Assembly (NCBI GenBank): GCA_002281555.1
Contig: NCGJ01000003.1
Span: forward strand, 1 to 64,000
Direction: 5' to 3'
Source of the DNA: Hydrogenophilales bacterium 28-61-23
GTDB lineage: Bacteria > Pseudomonadota > Gammaproteobacteria > Burkholderiales > Thiobacillaceae
Length of the DNA stretch: 64,000 bases
The translations under genes were made by a program, and so were the position numbers. This document shows positions 50,228 through 59,588 of this stretch, piece by piece (position 1 is the stretch's first letter; every line of letters begins with the position of its first letter). The notes below the pieces were generated by a model, which saw nothing but the letters and a program-made list of their open reading frames with translations, did not search any database and was not told the DNA's origin.

Positions 50228-50655
50228 TTGAATCTCCTGCACGCGTCCGGCGCCTGGAAGGCAACACCGCCTGGGTGGTCAGCGAAGCGCCTTCTTCCTG
50301 CGCCGCCTGCGCCGGCAAAGGCTGCGGCTCTTCAGTCTTCGCCCGCTTCTGGCATGCCGATGAGGCGGAATACCCGGTAGCCAATCCTATCGATGCCCAG
50401 CCAGGCGATGCGGTGGTGATCGGGCTGCCCGATGGGGCACTACTTCGCGCGGCTATTGCCAGTTATGGCATACCGTTGTTCATGCTGCTGCTTTGCGCCG
50501 GGCTGGGCAGCCATTTCTTCGGGGAACCCGGCGCGATCGGCGGCGGTCTGTGCGGGCTGGCATTGTCGGCGCTCTGGCTGCGCACAAAAGCGGTTCCGGA
50601 ACAAGCGCCTGTCATACTCAGACACGGCGCGGCCCGCAGTTGCCAGATTGATTAA
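50224..50655 (+). CDS. rseC: RseC/MucC-family protein
   Basis: The 143-aa protein has the RseC family N-terminus with a cysteine cluster (SSCAACAGKGCGSSVFARF) and two membrane helices (SYGIPLFMLLLCAGLGS; GAIGGGLCGLALSALWL). RseC affects sigma-E activity and SoxR reduction in E. coli. The start is GTG at 50224, overlapping the rseB stop (GTGA). Confidence 0.93.
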   Translation: MIESPARVRRLEGNTAWVVSEAPSSCAACAGKGCGSSVFARFWHADEAEYPVANPIDAQPGDAVVIGLPDGALLRAAIASYGIPLFMLLLCAGLGSHFFGEPGAIGGGLCGLALSALWLRTKAVPEQAPVILRHGAARSCQID

Positions 50656-50679
50656 TCCATTCATTTTGCGAGGTATGAC

Positions 50680-52044
50680 ATGAAGAAATGGCTTGCCCTG
50701 TTGGGCATCACTTTGTCTTTCGTTGCCGGCGGCGTCAGCGCGCAGTTGCCTGACTTTACCGACCTGGTGGAAAAACAATCTCCCGCCGTGGTGAACATCG
50801 CCACCATGCAGAATTCCAGGCAGCGCACGCGCAAACCGAGAATGCCGGAACCGGATGAAATGTTCGATCTGTTCCGCCGCATGATGCCACCCGAGGGCCA
50901 GGTCATGCTGCCGCCAAAGCGAGGCCAGGGATCCGGATTCCTGATCTCGCCCGATGGCTACATCCTGACCAATACTCATGTCGTCGACGACGTGGACGAG
51001 GTGGTCGTCAAACTCAACGACAAGCGTGAATTCCGCGCCAAAGTCATCGGCACGGATGCGCGCACCGATGTGGCTCTGATCAAGATCAATGCCGACAAAT
51101 TGCCCGCCGTCAGCATCGGCGACCCCAACAAACTGCGCGTCGGCGAATGGGTGTTGGCCATAGGCGCGCCGTTCGGGTTTGAAAATTCCGCCACCGCCGG
51201 CATCGTCTCCGCCAAGGGGCGCAGCCTGCCACAAGAAAACTATGTGCCTTTCATCCAGACCGACGTCGCGGTCAATCCGGGCAATTCGGGCGGCCCCCTG
51301 TTCAACCTGCGCGGCGAAGTGGTGGGCATGAACTCGCAGATCATCTCCCGCTCCGGTGGCTATATGGGTCTGTCGTTCGCCATCCCGATCGACGTCGCCA
51401 CCGATGTCGCGGAACAACTGAAAACACGCGGCAGCGTGCAACGTGGCCGCTTGGGTGTCACGATCCAGGAAGTTACGTCCGATCTGGCGGAATCGTTTGG
51501 CCTGAAGTCGCCGCATGGCGCCTTGATTGCCGACGTGGAAGCCGGCAGCCCGGCCGAGAAAGCCGGCGTCCAGGTGTCCGATATCGTTCTGAAGTTCGAT
51601 GGCAAGCCGGTCAATTCATCGATCGACCTGCCGCGTCTGGTCGGCGCCACCACGCCCGGAGCGCGTGCAACCTTGACCATCTGGCGCAAGGGTGAAGAAC
51701 GCGAACTCAGCGTCAAGGTCGGTGAAATGACCGATGCAAAGGTTGCCGTCAAAGCGCCCGAGGCGAAAAAGACCAACCGCGCCGGCCTGGCGGTAAGCGA
51801 GCTCACGCGCGAGCAGAAAAGCATCCTGAAAATCACCAACGGCGTTCTGGTCGACGAAGCAACCGGACCTGCGGCCCGCGCCGGCATCCAGTCGGGCGAT
51901 GTCATCGTTGCGGTCAACAACCAGGGCGTGAATACCCCGGATGAAGTTGCGCTTCTGCTGAACGACACCTCGCGCAACACCGCCGCGTTACTGGTGAAAC
52001 GCGGCGAAGATGCGCATTACGTGTCTTTACGTCTGGAAAAGTAA
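50680..52044 (+). CDS. mucD: DegP/MucD-type periplasmic serine protease
   Basis: The 454-aa protein starts with a signal peptide (MKKWLALLGITLSFVAGG, ending near VSAQL). A trypsin-like domain with H100, D130 and S203 (GNSGGP) follows, then two PDZ domains (about 245-340 and 355-445). It degrades or refolds damaged envelope proteins. It closes the rpoE operon, 24 bases after rseC, and is followed by a hairpin terminator. Length is that of DegQ/MucD. Confidence 0.96.
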   Translation: MKKWLALLGITLSFVAGGVSAQLPDFTDLVEKQSPAVVNIATMQNSRQRTRKPRMPEPDEMFDLFRRMMPPEGQVMLPPKRGQGSGFLISPDGYILTNTHVVDDVDEVVVKLNDKREFRAKVIGTDARTDVALIKINADKLPAVSIGDPNKLRVGEWVLAIGAPFGFENSATAGIVSAKGRSLPQENYVPFIQTDVAVNPGNSGGPLFNLRGEVVGMNSQIISRSGGYMGLSFAIPIDVATDVAEQLKTRGSVQRGRLGVTIQEVTSDLAESFGLKSPHGALIADVEAGSPAEKAGVQVSDIVLKFDGKPVNSSIDLPRLVGATTPGARATLTIWRKGEERELSVKVGEMTDAKVAVKAPEAKKTNRAGLAVSELTREQKSILKITNGVLVDEATGPAARAGIQSGDVIVAVNNQGVNTPDEVALLLNDTSRNTAALLVKRGEDAHYVSLRLEK

Positions 52045-52059
52045 CTCCACGGAGCGGAC

Positions 52060-52091
52060 GAAAACAGGCAGACGTATGCCTGCCTGTTTTC
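52060..52091. terminator. Terminator shared by mucD and gpsA
   Basis: GAAAACAGGCAG (52060-52071) pairs perfectly with CTGCCTGTTTTC (52080-52091) around an 8-base loop. T-rich ends on both sides let it work for both converging genes. It overlaps the gpsA stop codon. Confidence 0.8.
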
Positions 52092-53079
52092 AATCGATCT
52101 CGTCTTTAAGGTCGCGCGCCAGCAATGCGGCCACGGCTTCACGCGGCGGTATTTGCTGATTCAGCACCTGCGCCACTGCTTGGGTAATCGGCATATCCAC
52201 GTGCAGTTCGTGCGCCAGCCGGTCCACTTCCAGGGCTGTTGTGGCGCCTTCGGCGACGTGGCCGAGCGCGCGCAAGGCGTCTTCCAGACTTTCGCCACCG
52301 GCCAGGCGCAGGCCAAGTTGCCGATTGCGGGAAAGATCGCCGGTACAAGTCAGGATCAGATCGCCCATGCCCGACAAGCCCATGAAGGTCTCAGGTTTAC
52401 CGCCCAGCTTCAGGCCCAGCCGAGTCATTTCGGCCAGGCCGCGCGTCACCAGGGCGGCTCGGGCATTGAGGCCGAAACCCAGACCATCCGAAATGCCGGC
52501 GGCGATGGCGATGACATTCTTCACCGCGCCGCCCAGCTCGACACCGATGACATCGGTGCTGGCATACAAACGCAATTTTGGATCGTGCAACCGCCACGCC
52601 ACGCGCCGGGCAAATTCGGCATCCGCGCTGGCCACAGTCAATGCGGCGGGCAACCCGCAGACAATTTCGTGCGCAAAGCTGGGGCCTGACAAAACCGCCG
52701 CGGGTGGATGTTGCGGCCATGTTTCCGCAAGCACGGCATGCGGCAATTTCTGGCTGCCCGATTCCATGCCCTTGCACAACCAGACGATGGGAATGGTTAC
52801 GCCAGCTTGGCGCAAAGCCAGGATGAGCGCACGGAAGCCATTGCTGGGTACGGCGGCAATCAGCAATTCCGCTTTGGACAAGGCGCTATCCAGATCGGCG
52901 CTGATCGCCAAACTGTCCGGAAAAACATGCCCGGGCAGGTAGCGTTTGTTCTCCCGCGCTTGCTCCATGCTGTTGGCATGATCGAGCGAACGAGACCACA
53001 ACACGACGTCGACATGCCCCACCAGGCGCAACGCCAACGCCGTACCCCAAGCCCCCGCCCCCAATACGCAAATGCTCAT
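52090..53079 (-). CDS. gpsA: Glycerol-3-phosphate dehydrogenase (NAD(P)+)
   Basis: The 329-aa enzyme makes sn-glycerol-3-phosphate from dihydroxyacetone phosphate for phospholipid synthesis. The Rossmann N-terminus CVLGAGAWGTALAL, WLCKGMESGS, VLSGPSFAHEI, and VELGGAVKNVIAIAAGISDG with catalytic Lys are present; GLSGMGDLILTCTGDLSRNR follows. It lies downstream of secB, 56 bases apart, in a common order. Confidence 0.97.
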   Translation of the reverse strand: MSICVLGAGAWGTALALRLVGHVDVVLWSRSLDHANSMEQARENKRYLPGHVFPDSLAISADLDSALSKAELLIAAVPSNGFRALILALRQAGVTIPIVWLCKGMESGSQKLPHAVLAETWPQHPPAAVLSGPSFAHEIVCGLPAALTVASADAEFARRVAWRLHDPKLRLYASTDVIGVELGGAVKNVIAIAAGISDGLGFGLNARAALVTRGLAEMTRLGLKLGGKPETFMGLSGMGDLILTCTGDLSRNRQLGLRLAGGESLEDALRALGHVAEGATTALEVDRLAHELHVDMPITQAVAQVLNQQIPPREAVAALLARDLKDEID

Positions 53080-53135
53080 GTCAGCAGCCGATGAAGCATC
53101 TTGTCGCGTGCCAGGAACGGTTTGGAGGACCAGGC

Positions 53136-53606
53136 TCAGTTAGGCTTTCCGGCTGCCTGGGCTTGCTGTTGCTGCTGCATATAAAGCACTTCGAAGTTCA
53201 CCGGTTGCAGCATCAATGGGGGGAAACCCGCTTTCAGCACCGCGTCGGACACGGCCTCACGCGCATAGGGGAAAAGAATATTGGGGCAGCCGATGGCAAG
53301 CGCTGGCTCAAGCGCTTCTGGCGGCAGGTTCTGGATACGGAAAATCCCGGCCTGCTGCAGTTCAACCAGAAACGCGACTTTGTCGTTGATTTTCGCGTTG
53401 ATCGTAAGCGTGAGGATGGTCTGATAAATGCCATTTCCAGCATCGGCCGGGCTGCTCTGCGTATCTAGACGCATGTCGATCTGAGGCTGCTCCCTCTCCA
53501 AAAAAATGGCCGGCGCATTGGGCACTTCGACGGAAAGATCCTTGACGTAAATCTTCTCGATGTTGAAAGAGGGCAGGGCTTGTTGCTGAGGTTGCTGATC
53601 GGTCAT
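53136..53606 (-). CDS. secB: Protein-export chaperone SecB
   Basis: The 156-aa chaperone keeps preproteins unfolded and hands them to SecA. Family blocks are seen: FNIEKIYVKDLSVEVPNAP, EVGDG-like beta strands in YQTILTLTINAKINDKVAFL, and the SecA-contact region CPNILFPYAREAVSDAVLKA followed by GFPPLMLQPVNFEVLY. The C-terminal tail is Gln-rich. Usual length for proteobacterial SecB. Confidence 0.97.
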   Translation of the reverse strand: MTDQQPQQQALPSFNIEKIYVKDLSVEVPNAPAIFLEREQPQIDMRLDTQSSPADAGNGIYQTILTLTINAKINDKVAFLVELQQAGIFRIQNLPPEALEPALAIGCPNILFPYAREAVSDAVLKAGFPPLMLQPVNFEVLYMQQQQQAQAAGKPN

Positions 53607-53696
53607 TTCAGAGTCCGGAAAGTTGGGAAGTGGGTGGGAAATTATAGCCGCCCGCTATCGGGGAACTAAAAGCGATATTGGGCTTACGTGATGGGC

Positions 53697-54119
53697 TTAC
53701 GTGAACCGCGCAAGCCAGGCTTCAAGTTGCGGAGCAGGCAGTGCCCCCGCCATCCGGTCGACTTCCTTGCCGTTCCTGAATAATGCTAGCGTCGGAATGC
53801 TACGAATTGAGTGGCGGGCCGCGAGCGCCTGCTCCGCCTCGGTATTCACCTTGGCGAAACGGATGCGGCTGACATGCTTCGCTGCCAGTTGGGCATAAGT
53901 CGGCGCGAATTGCCGGCAAGGGCCGCACCAGGGCGCCCAGAAATCGACCAATACCGGTAGTTCGTTGCGGAGAATGAATTTGTCGAACGAGGCTACGGTC
54001 AGTTCAACCGGATGCGCGGGCAATACGCCCGCACCGCATTTGCCGCATTTCGGACCTTGCGGCAAACGGTCGTCGGGAACGCGATTGACCGCGCCGCAGT
54101 TGGGGCAGACAAGTTCCAT
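53697..54119 (-). CDS. trxC: Thioredoxin 2 (zinc-finger thioredoxin TrxC)
   Basis: The 140-aa protein has an N-terminal zinc finger (C5, C8, C25, C28), then a thioredoxin domain with the active site WCGPC (C65, C68). TrxC is a cytosolic disulfide reductase, often induced by oxidation. It lies 54 bases downstream of grxC on the same strand, so the two thiol genes are probably co-expressed. Confidence 0.96.
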   Translation of the reverse strand: MELVCPNCGAVNRVPDDRLPQGPKCGKCGAGVLPAHPVELTVASFDKFILRNELPVLVDFWAPWCGPCRQFAPTYAQLAAKHVSRIRFAKVNTEAEQALAARHSIRSIPTLALFRNGKEVDRMAGALPAPQLEAWLARFT

Positions 54120-54173
54120 CGTGAAGCTCCAGGTGGTTGAACTGACAACCAGATGGCGGCTATCGCGATGAAA

Positions 54174-54431
54174 TCAAGCCGCCAGCAATGGCTCCAGCTC
54201 GCCGCCCGCGTCCAGCGCGGAGAGATCGTCGAAGCCACCGACGTGGCGATCGCCGATATAAATCTGCGGCACGGTGCGGCGACCGGTGATCCGCATCATT
54301 TCCTGCATCTGCGCCGGATCGAGGTCGACGCGGATTTTCTCGATGTCGACGACACCTTTCTTGATCAACAACCGCTCGGCCATCGTGCAATAGGGGCAAA
54401 CGGCGGTGCAATACATCTTGATGGGAGGCAT
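54174..54431 (-). CDS. grxC: Glutaredoxin 3
   Basis: The 85-aa protein has the active site CPYC (C12, C15), then the glutathione-binding TVPQIYIGDRHVGGFDDL. It reduces disulfides with glutathione. It is 9 bases after the rhodanese gene, closer than to trxC, suggesting a shared transcript for sulfur/thiol handling. Confidence 0.96.
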   Translation of the reverse strand: MPPIKMYCTAVCPYCTMAERLLIKKGVVDIEKIRVDLDPAQMQEMMRITGRRTVPQIYIGDRHVGGFDDLSALDAGGELEPLLAA

Positions 54432-54440
54432 GGCGTTTCC

Positions 54441-54863
54441 TTATCTCTTTTCGCGCGGCAAACCGGCTTGTTCCCAAGCGGTCATGCCACCGGCGAGGTT
54501 GTGCAGATTTTCGTAACCTGCTTTCTTCAAAATGCTGCAAGCGCTGCCTGAACGCTGCCCGCTTCGGCAGACCGCGACGATGGGTTTGTTTTTGAATTTC
54601 TCCAGCTCGGACAGTCGGTTATTCAGTTGGCCGAGCGGGATATGTTTGGCCTTCGTGATATGTCCATCCAACCATTCCGATTGCTCGCGCACGTCCAGCA
54701 CCAGCGCTTCATCATGATTGAACAGCAGTACCGCTTCCTGAGGCCCGATCTCCTTGACGCCGGCGATCCGGCCAAAAAGACCGCCACCGCCGAGCAGCAT
54801 GAAACCGGACATGGCAGCCAGGAGGATGAGCCAGATGTTATGACCTTGCGTGATGAAATCCAT
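54441..54863 (-). CDS. Membrane-anchored rhodanese
   Basis: The 140-aa protein has one N-terminal membrane helix (about 9-30: NIWLILLAAMSGFMLLGGGG). A rhodanese domain follows, with AVLLFNHDEALVLDVREQSE and the active loop CRSGQRS (C99), which carries sulfane sulfur. This loop is the type found in YgaP and GlpE-like enzymes. Start at 54863 gives the helix; the longer frame to 54896 is less likely. It lies between the DUF2892 gene (42 bases) and grxC (9 bases). The rhodanese and DUF2892 parts together equal the two halves of YgaP. Confidence 0.93.
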   Translation of the reverse strand: MDFITQGHNIWLILLAAMSGFMLLGGGGLFGRIAGVKEIGPQEAVLLFNHDEALVLDVREQSEWLDGHITKAKHIPLGQLNNRLSELEKFKNKPIVAVCRSGQRSGSACSILKKAGYENLHNLAGGMTAWEQAGLPREKR

Positions 54864-54905
54864 GAATGACTCGTGCTGATATACGAAGGGCGGCAAGTTT
54901 ACCGT

Positions 54906-55133
54906 TTACTTGCTACAGGCGCTGCCACCGGACTGAAAGCCCATTTTCTTGAGCAGGGACTCCGGCGGGCAAATACCGGTAAACCCGGACTGCAGCAAAT
55001 TGAGACCGATAAAAGCCGTCAACCACAGCCAGGACAGGCTGCTCATGTCGATTTGACCCATGAAGTGAGCCAGGGTGAGAGACAACAGAATCATGACGCC
55101 AGCCATGATGCGGATGATGCGTTCGATGGTCAT
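54906..55133 (-). CDS. DUF2892 (YgaP-transmembrane-like) protein
   Basis: The 75-aa protein begins MTIERIIRIMAGVMILLSLT and has two membrane helices (MAGVMILLSLTLAHFMG; WLWLTAFIGLNLLQSGFTG). It then has the conserved GICPPESLLKKMG with a cysteine and a final GGSAC. This is the DUF2892 domain, which forms the membrane part of YgaP, where it is fused to rhodanese; here the two are separate genes. It lies 49 bases after the RND permease. Confidence 0.9.
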   Translation of the reverse strand: MTIERIIRIMAGVMILLSLTLAHFMGQIDMSSLSWLWLTAFIGLNLLQSGFTGICPPESLLKKMGFQSGGSACSK

Positions 55134-55182
55134 AACAAAATTCCTTTAGTCGAGAGTTGGTGGGGGCGTGGACAGGTCGAGA

Positions 55183-58100
55183 TCAGTTTGGCGTTGCATT
55201 CACGACTTGGCTTAACTTTCGTTGCCACAAGAAATACATCAACGGGATAACCACCAGGGTCAGCGCCGTTGAGGCGAAGGTACCGAAGATCAGCGAGACC
55301 GCCAGGCCGCCGAAGACCGGATCGGTAATCATGATGGCGGAGCCGAGGATGATCGCCAGGGCGGTCAACAGGATCGGGCGGAAACGCACCGCGCCCGCCT
55401 CAATCACGGCTTGATCCAGCGCATAACCTTGTTTGCGGTAATCGAGGATGAAGTCGATCAACAACAAAGAGTTGCGCACGACGATGCCGGCCAGGGCGAT
55501 GACACCAATCATCGAGGTGGCGGTGAAGGCCTGATCTGTCGCCCAATGGCCGGGGAACACGCCGACCAGCGTCAGCGGGATGGCGCCCATGACGATCAGC
55601 GGCAACATGAACGACTTGTAGTAGGCGACCAGCATCAGGTAGATCAGGATCAGGGCGATGATGAAGGCCGAGCCCAGGTCGCGGAACACGTCCAGCGTCA
55701 AACGCATCTCGCCGCCCCAGAGCAGGGTGTTTTCCACCACGTCCTTCGGGCTGGCCTGGGTGAAACCGAGGTTGCCCGTGGTGAAGGTCGCCCCGTTCGG
55801 CAATTTCTTGCCGTCCAGCATTTCATCCAGCGCCAGCACCGCATAGACCGGACTCGATTTCAGCAACTCGCCGCCGACCATGACCATCGGATGCTGGTCG
55901 CGGTCGTAGATCGGTTTGGCTTCCGTGACACGTTCGACGCTGGCAATGGCGGCAAGCGGCACCTGCATGCCGTGCGGGTTGGTAATGCGCAAATTCATCA
56001 AGGTGTCCGGGCTGGCGCGCAGTTCCTGGGGCAGGCGGACTTTGATGTCGATCGGCTCGCGCGCCGTGTCCACATGCAGCGTGCTGATAGCGAACCCGGA
56101 AACGTAATCGCGCAACAGCTTGGCCACCTGGCCGGGCGCAACGCCAGAAAGCAGCGCCTTCTCGCTATCGACATGGATGTGGAAACTATCGGCATTGGCG
56201 GTGACCGAATCGTCGACGTTGACCATGCCGTAGATCTGCTGGAACGCGGCATCGATGGTCGGCGCCGCACTGCGCAGCAGGTCGTAATCCGGGCCATACA
56301 ACTCGGCCAGAATCTGCGCCTGCACCGGCGGCCCGGGCGGTGTCTCATACAACTTGACGCGGGCGTCCGGGAATTGCCGACGCACCGATTTCAGCGCTTC
56401 GTCGAGCTGGATGGCGATGGCGTGGGAAGCGTCTTCTCGATGGTGTTTATCAATCAGATTGACCCGTATCTGGGCCAGATTGGTGCCGCGCTTGATCATG
56501 TCGCCACGCACCAGGGCGGCGAAATCGATAGGCGCGGTCATGCCCAGGAAGGTCTGGTAATCGGTGACATGGGCGTGTTCGCCGACAACTTTTCCCACCG
56601 CGCGCGCCACCTGGTCGGTGGCGGCCAGCGCGGTGCCGGCCGGCATGTCGACCTGCAACAGCATGGTGTTGGTGTTGTCGTTGGGCAGCATCTTCAGTTC
56701 GACGCCGAACATCGACAGCGGCCCGTTCAAACCGGCCGGCCGGATGAATTGCCAGGCCGGCATCAGCATGGCGCCGGCGAGCAGGCCCAGGACGAGCAGG
56801 AACGTGATGTTGCGCTTCGCGCCGGAACGAATCAGCGGCGTGAGCACGGCGACATAAGCGCGATGCAGCGGATCTTGCGACGAAGCGCCCTTCTCTTCCA
56901 GGCTGGGCGTATGTGTCATTTCCTGGCGAGCCGCTTTTTTCGCCAGCCACAGGTTCGAGGCCCATGGCACCACCATGTAGGCAACCAGTATGGAGGCGAT
57001 CATCGCCACCGGCACGTTGAATGGGATCGGCAACATGAACGGGCCCATCATGCCGGTGACAAACGCCATCGGAATGAACGCCAGTATCACCGCGATCGTG
57101 GCGACATTGGTCGGATTGCCGATTTCGTTGGTGGCGATGACCAGCGTTTCCTGGAAGCTCCGCCCGGAGCCATGATGCAAGTGGCGGTGGATGTTTTCGA
57201 TTACGACGATGGCGGCATCGACCAGCAGGCCTAGCGAGAGAATCAGCGCAAACAGCGTGATGCGATTGATGGTCTGTCCGAACGCCAGGCCGATGGCGAG
57301 CACCACAAACAGGATCAGCGGCACGGTCATGGTGACGATGCCGGCCTCGCGCCAGCCGAGGAAGATCACCAGAATCAGCACGACCGAGGCAATGGCGATG
57401 CCCAGGTGCATGACCAGTTCGTTCACCGCCGCGTCGGCCTTGGCGCCATCGTTGCGGGTGACTGCCACGTCGATGCCGGCGGGTATCGCCTGCAGCTTGA
57501 GTTCATTCAATTTGGCCAGCACCGCATCGGCCACCACCACGGCATTGGTGCCGGCTTTCTTGGCGATGGCCAGGCTGACGGCGGGCCGCTCGCCCCGCTG
57601 CGCGGCCGTGCTCGCGCGGCCAAAAGCGAAGCGTGTGGTTTCCTCGATTTCCGAGGCGCCATCTTCAATACGGGCGATGTCCTTCAGATAAACCGGGCCA
57701 CCGGCGCGGGAAACGCCCACGACGATCTTGCCGACTTCTTCGGCGGAGCCGAGGAAACTGGACAGGCGCAGCGGCACGCTCTTGTTGTCCCGCACCAATT
57801 CGCCCAGCGGAGCGGCGACATTCGCGCCACGCAACATCTGGTCGATACGATCCAGGGTCAGGCCCGTCGCCTCCAGTCGCTGCGGATCGATCCAGACGTT
57901 TACCGCCTGGGCACGGCCACCGATGATCTGGGTAAACGACACGCCGGGCACATTGCGCAGTTGTTCCAGCACACGCTGCGCAACCTGGCGCAGACGGAAA
58001 TCGTCATGCGCGCCCGAGGCCAGCGTCAGCGTCATGATCGGCACATCATCGACATTGATCGGCCGGACGACGGGTTGCATCGCTCCGGGCGGGATGCGAT

Positions 58101-58491
58101 CCATGTTCTGCATCAACTGGTTGTAAAGCTTGACCAGACTATCTTCCTGATTTTCGCCAACCCTGAACTGCACCGTGACCAGCCCGAAATCGTTGGTCGC
58201 GTAGCCGAAGGTGTGATCGACGCCGGACTGCGCGTTCATGATCGCCTCGAGCGGCTTGACCACCAGATTCTGGATCTCCGTGGCCGTAGCACCCGGCTTG
58301 GCGACGATGATATTGGCCGCCGGCACCACGATTTGCGGGTTGTATTCGCGCGGCGTCACCACCAGCGCAAGCATGCCGGTCAGCGTCACCGCCAGAATGA
58401 ACAGCGCGGTGAGTTTGGAAGTAAGGAAGCCGCGGGCCAGTTTGCCGGCCAGATTCATCGGCGCTTCCGGATGGGTGTCGTGATTGCTCAT
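55183..58491 (-). CDS. RND efflux permease
   Basis: The 1102-aa inner-membrane pump subunit has the RND layout: a TM helix near 28-47, two large periplasmic loops (about 48-355 and 600-870), and two bundles of five to six helices. Helix 4 reads LLVDAAIVVIENIHR: one proton-relay aspartate (D425) with Ala where multidrug-type pumps have a second Asp; heavy-metal pumps such as CusA have the same VDAA. The substrate is unknown. It is preceded by its adaptor gene (16 bases) and an outer-membrane TolC gene, giving a complete tripartite system. Confidence 0.95.
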   Translation of the reverse strand: MSNHDTHPEAPMNLAGKLARGFLTSKLTALFILAVTLTGMLALVVTPREYNPQIVVPAANIIVAKPGATATEIQNLVVKPLEAIMNAQSGVDHTFGYATNDFGLVTVQFRVGENQEDSLVKLYNQLMQNMDRIPPGAMQPVVRPINVDDVPIMTLTLASGAHDDFRLRQVAQRVLEQLRNVPGVSFTQIIGGRAQAVNVWIDPQRLEATGLTLDRIDQMLRGANVAAPLGELVRDNKSVPLRLSSFLGSAEEVGKIVVGVSRAGGPVYLKDIARIEDGASEIEETTRFAFGRASTAAQRGERPAVSLAIAKKAGTNAVVVADAVLAKLNELKLQAIPAGIDVAVTRNDGAKADAAVNELVMHLGIAIASVVLILVIFLGWREAGIVTMTVPLILFVVLAIGLAFGQTINRITLFALILSLGLLVDAAIVVIENIHRHLHHGSGRSFQETLVIATNEIGNPTNVATIAVILAFIPMAFVTGMMGPFMLPIPFNVPVAMIASILVAYMVVPWASNLWLAKKAARQEMTHTPSLEEKGASSQDPLHRAYVAVLTPLIRSGAKRNITFLLVLGLLAGAMLMPAWQFIRPAGLNGPLSMFGVELKMLPNDNTNTMLLQVDMPAGTALAATDQVARAVGKVVGEHAHVTDYQTFLGMTAPIDFAALVRGDMIKRGTNLAQIRVNLIDKHHREDASHAIAIQLDEALKSVRRQFPDARVKLYETPPGPPVQAQILAELYGPDYDLLRSAAPTIDAAFQQIYGMVNVDDSVTANADSFHIHVDSEKALLSGVAPGQVAKLLRDYVSGFAISTLHVDTAREPIDIKVRLPQELRASPDTLMNLRITNPHGMQVPLAAIASVERVTEAKPIYDRDQHPMVMVGGELLKSSPVYAVLALDEMLDGKKLPNGATFTTGNLGFTQASPKDVVENTLLWGGEMRLTLDVFRDLGSAFIIALILIYLMLVAYYKSFMLPLIVMGAIPLTLVGVFPGHWATDQAFTATSMIGVIALAGIVVRNSLLLIDFILDYRKQGYALDQAVIEAGAVRFRPILLTALAIILGSAIMITDPVFGGLAVSLIFGTFASTALTLVVIPLMYFLWQRKLSQVVNATPN

Positions 58492-58507
58492 GGCTAGCTT
58501 GCGTCCC

Positions 58508-59575
58508 TTAACCGGCGACCTTGTCGCCGTTGTTCACCGCCTGGGCATTGCCGATCACCACCCGCTCGCCCGGGGTGAGACCGGACAGCACTTCGACCAG
58601 CCCGCCATCCGACTTGCCGAGTCGAACCATGCGGTATTGCGCGGCGCCCTGCGCATCGACCACGAACACGCCCGTGATACCGGCGCGATCCAACACCGCC
58701 GCGACCGGCACCGCCAGTACGCTGCGCTTGCCGGTCGGGAACAGCACCCGGGCGAACGCGCCGCTCCTCAGGCCGGGCGCGGCGACATCGAGCTTGACGG
58801 TGTAGGCATGCGTCATCGGATCGGCGGCTGGCGACAGACGCGCCACCTTGGCGCTCAACGCCTGGTCCTGCCCGTCGATCTCGACCATGACGACTTGGCC
58901 CAGCTTGAGGCCACGGTACAAGTCCTCCGATACCGCAGTCTGCACTTGCAGGCGCGCCGGATTCTCGATCAGCAATACCGGGTGGCCCGGCGCGGCGATA
59001 TCGCCTTCGTTCGCCAGTTTTTGCGTCACCACGCCATTGATCGGAGAAGTCACCGTCGCATAGCGCATCTGGCCTTGCGCGGTGCCCAGACCGGCCTTGG
59101 CTTGCGCGGCGCGCGACACCGCGATGTCGTAGTTGAGCTTCATTTTTTCGTAGTTCTGGCGCGAAACGACCTCATCCTTGTAGAGCGCCTCGAAGCGTTC
59201 GTAATCCGCCTTGGCGTCTTTCATCGCCACATCGGCCTGATTCAGCCCCAGGCGGGCCTGTTCGACCGCGCCTTCGATATCGAGCGGATCGATGCTGAAC
59301 AAGCGCTGGCCGGCCTTGACCGATTGCCCCTCCACGACGGCGATGTCACGGATGTAGCCCATCAAACGCGAGGCGACACGAACCGAGTCCAACGCCACGA
59401 CGCTACCGGTGGTCGCGGTGACGGCAAGACCTTCGCTGGCTTGCACCAACTGGGTTTGCGCCTGCACGGAACGTTGAGTCGGTGTGGCGGTTTTTGCTGG
59501 CTCTTCACCGGAACAGCCGGCAAGGGCCAGAACGAGGACAGCTACAAGGGGTTTCATGAGTGCAACGTTGGGCAT
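58508..59575 (-). CDS. RND efflux periplasmic adaptor (membrane fusion protein)
   Basis: The 355-aa protein starts with a lipoprotein-type signal (VAVLVLALAGCSGEEP, lipobox LAGC). It then has the adaptor order: beta-barrel/lipoyl half (RVASRLMGYIRDIAVVEGQS), a coiled hairpin (VEQARLGLNQADVAMKDAKA), the second lipoyl half (VTSPINGVVTQKLANEGDIA), and the C-terminal beta domains. It bridges the permease and the outer-membrane channel. Start at 59575, 13 bases after the TolC gene; a second ATG lies a few codons on (MKPLVAVLVL). Confidence 0.94.
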   Translation of the reverse strand: MPNVALMKPLVAVLVLALAGCSGEEPAKTATPTQRSVQAQTQLVQASEGLAVTATTGSVVALDSVRVASRLMGYIRDIAVVEGQSVKAGQRLFSIDPLDIEGAVEQARLGLNQADVAMKDAKADYERFEALYKDEVVSRQNYEKMKLNYDIAVSRAAQAKAGLGTAQGQMRYATVTSPINGVVTQKLANEGDIAAPGHPVLLIENPARLQVQTAVSEDLYRGLKLGQVVMVEIDGQDQALSAKVARLSPAADPMTHAYTVKLDVAAPGLRSGAFARVLFPTGKRSVLAVPVAAVLDRAGITGVFVVDAQGAAQYRMVRLGKSDGGLVEVLSGLTPGERVVIGNAQAVNNGDKVAG

Positions 59576-59588
59576 GTCGTGCTCCGGC

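Noticed and set aside
55411-57234. 607-aa open frame on the plus strand
   Set aside because: Antisense to the RND permease; no recognisable family or ribosome-binding site.
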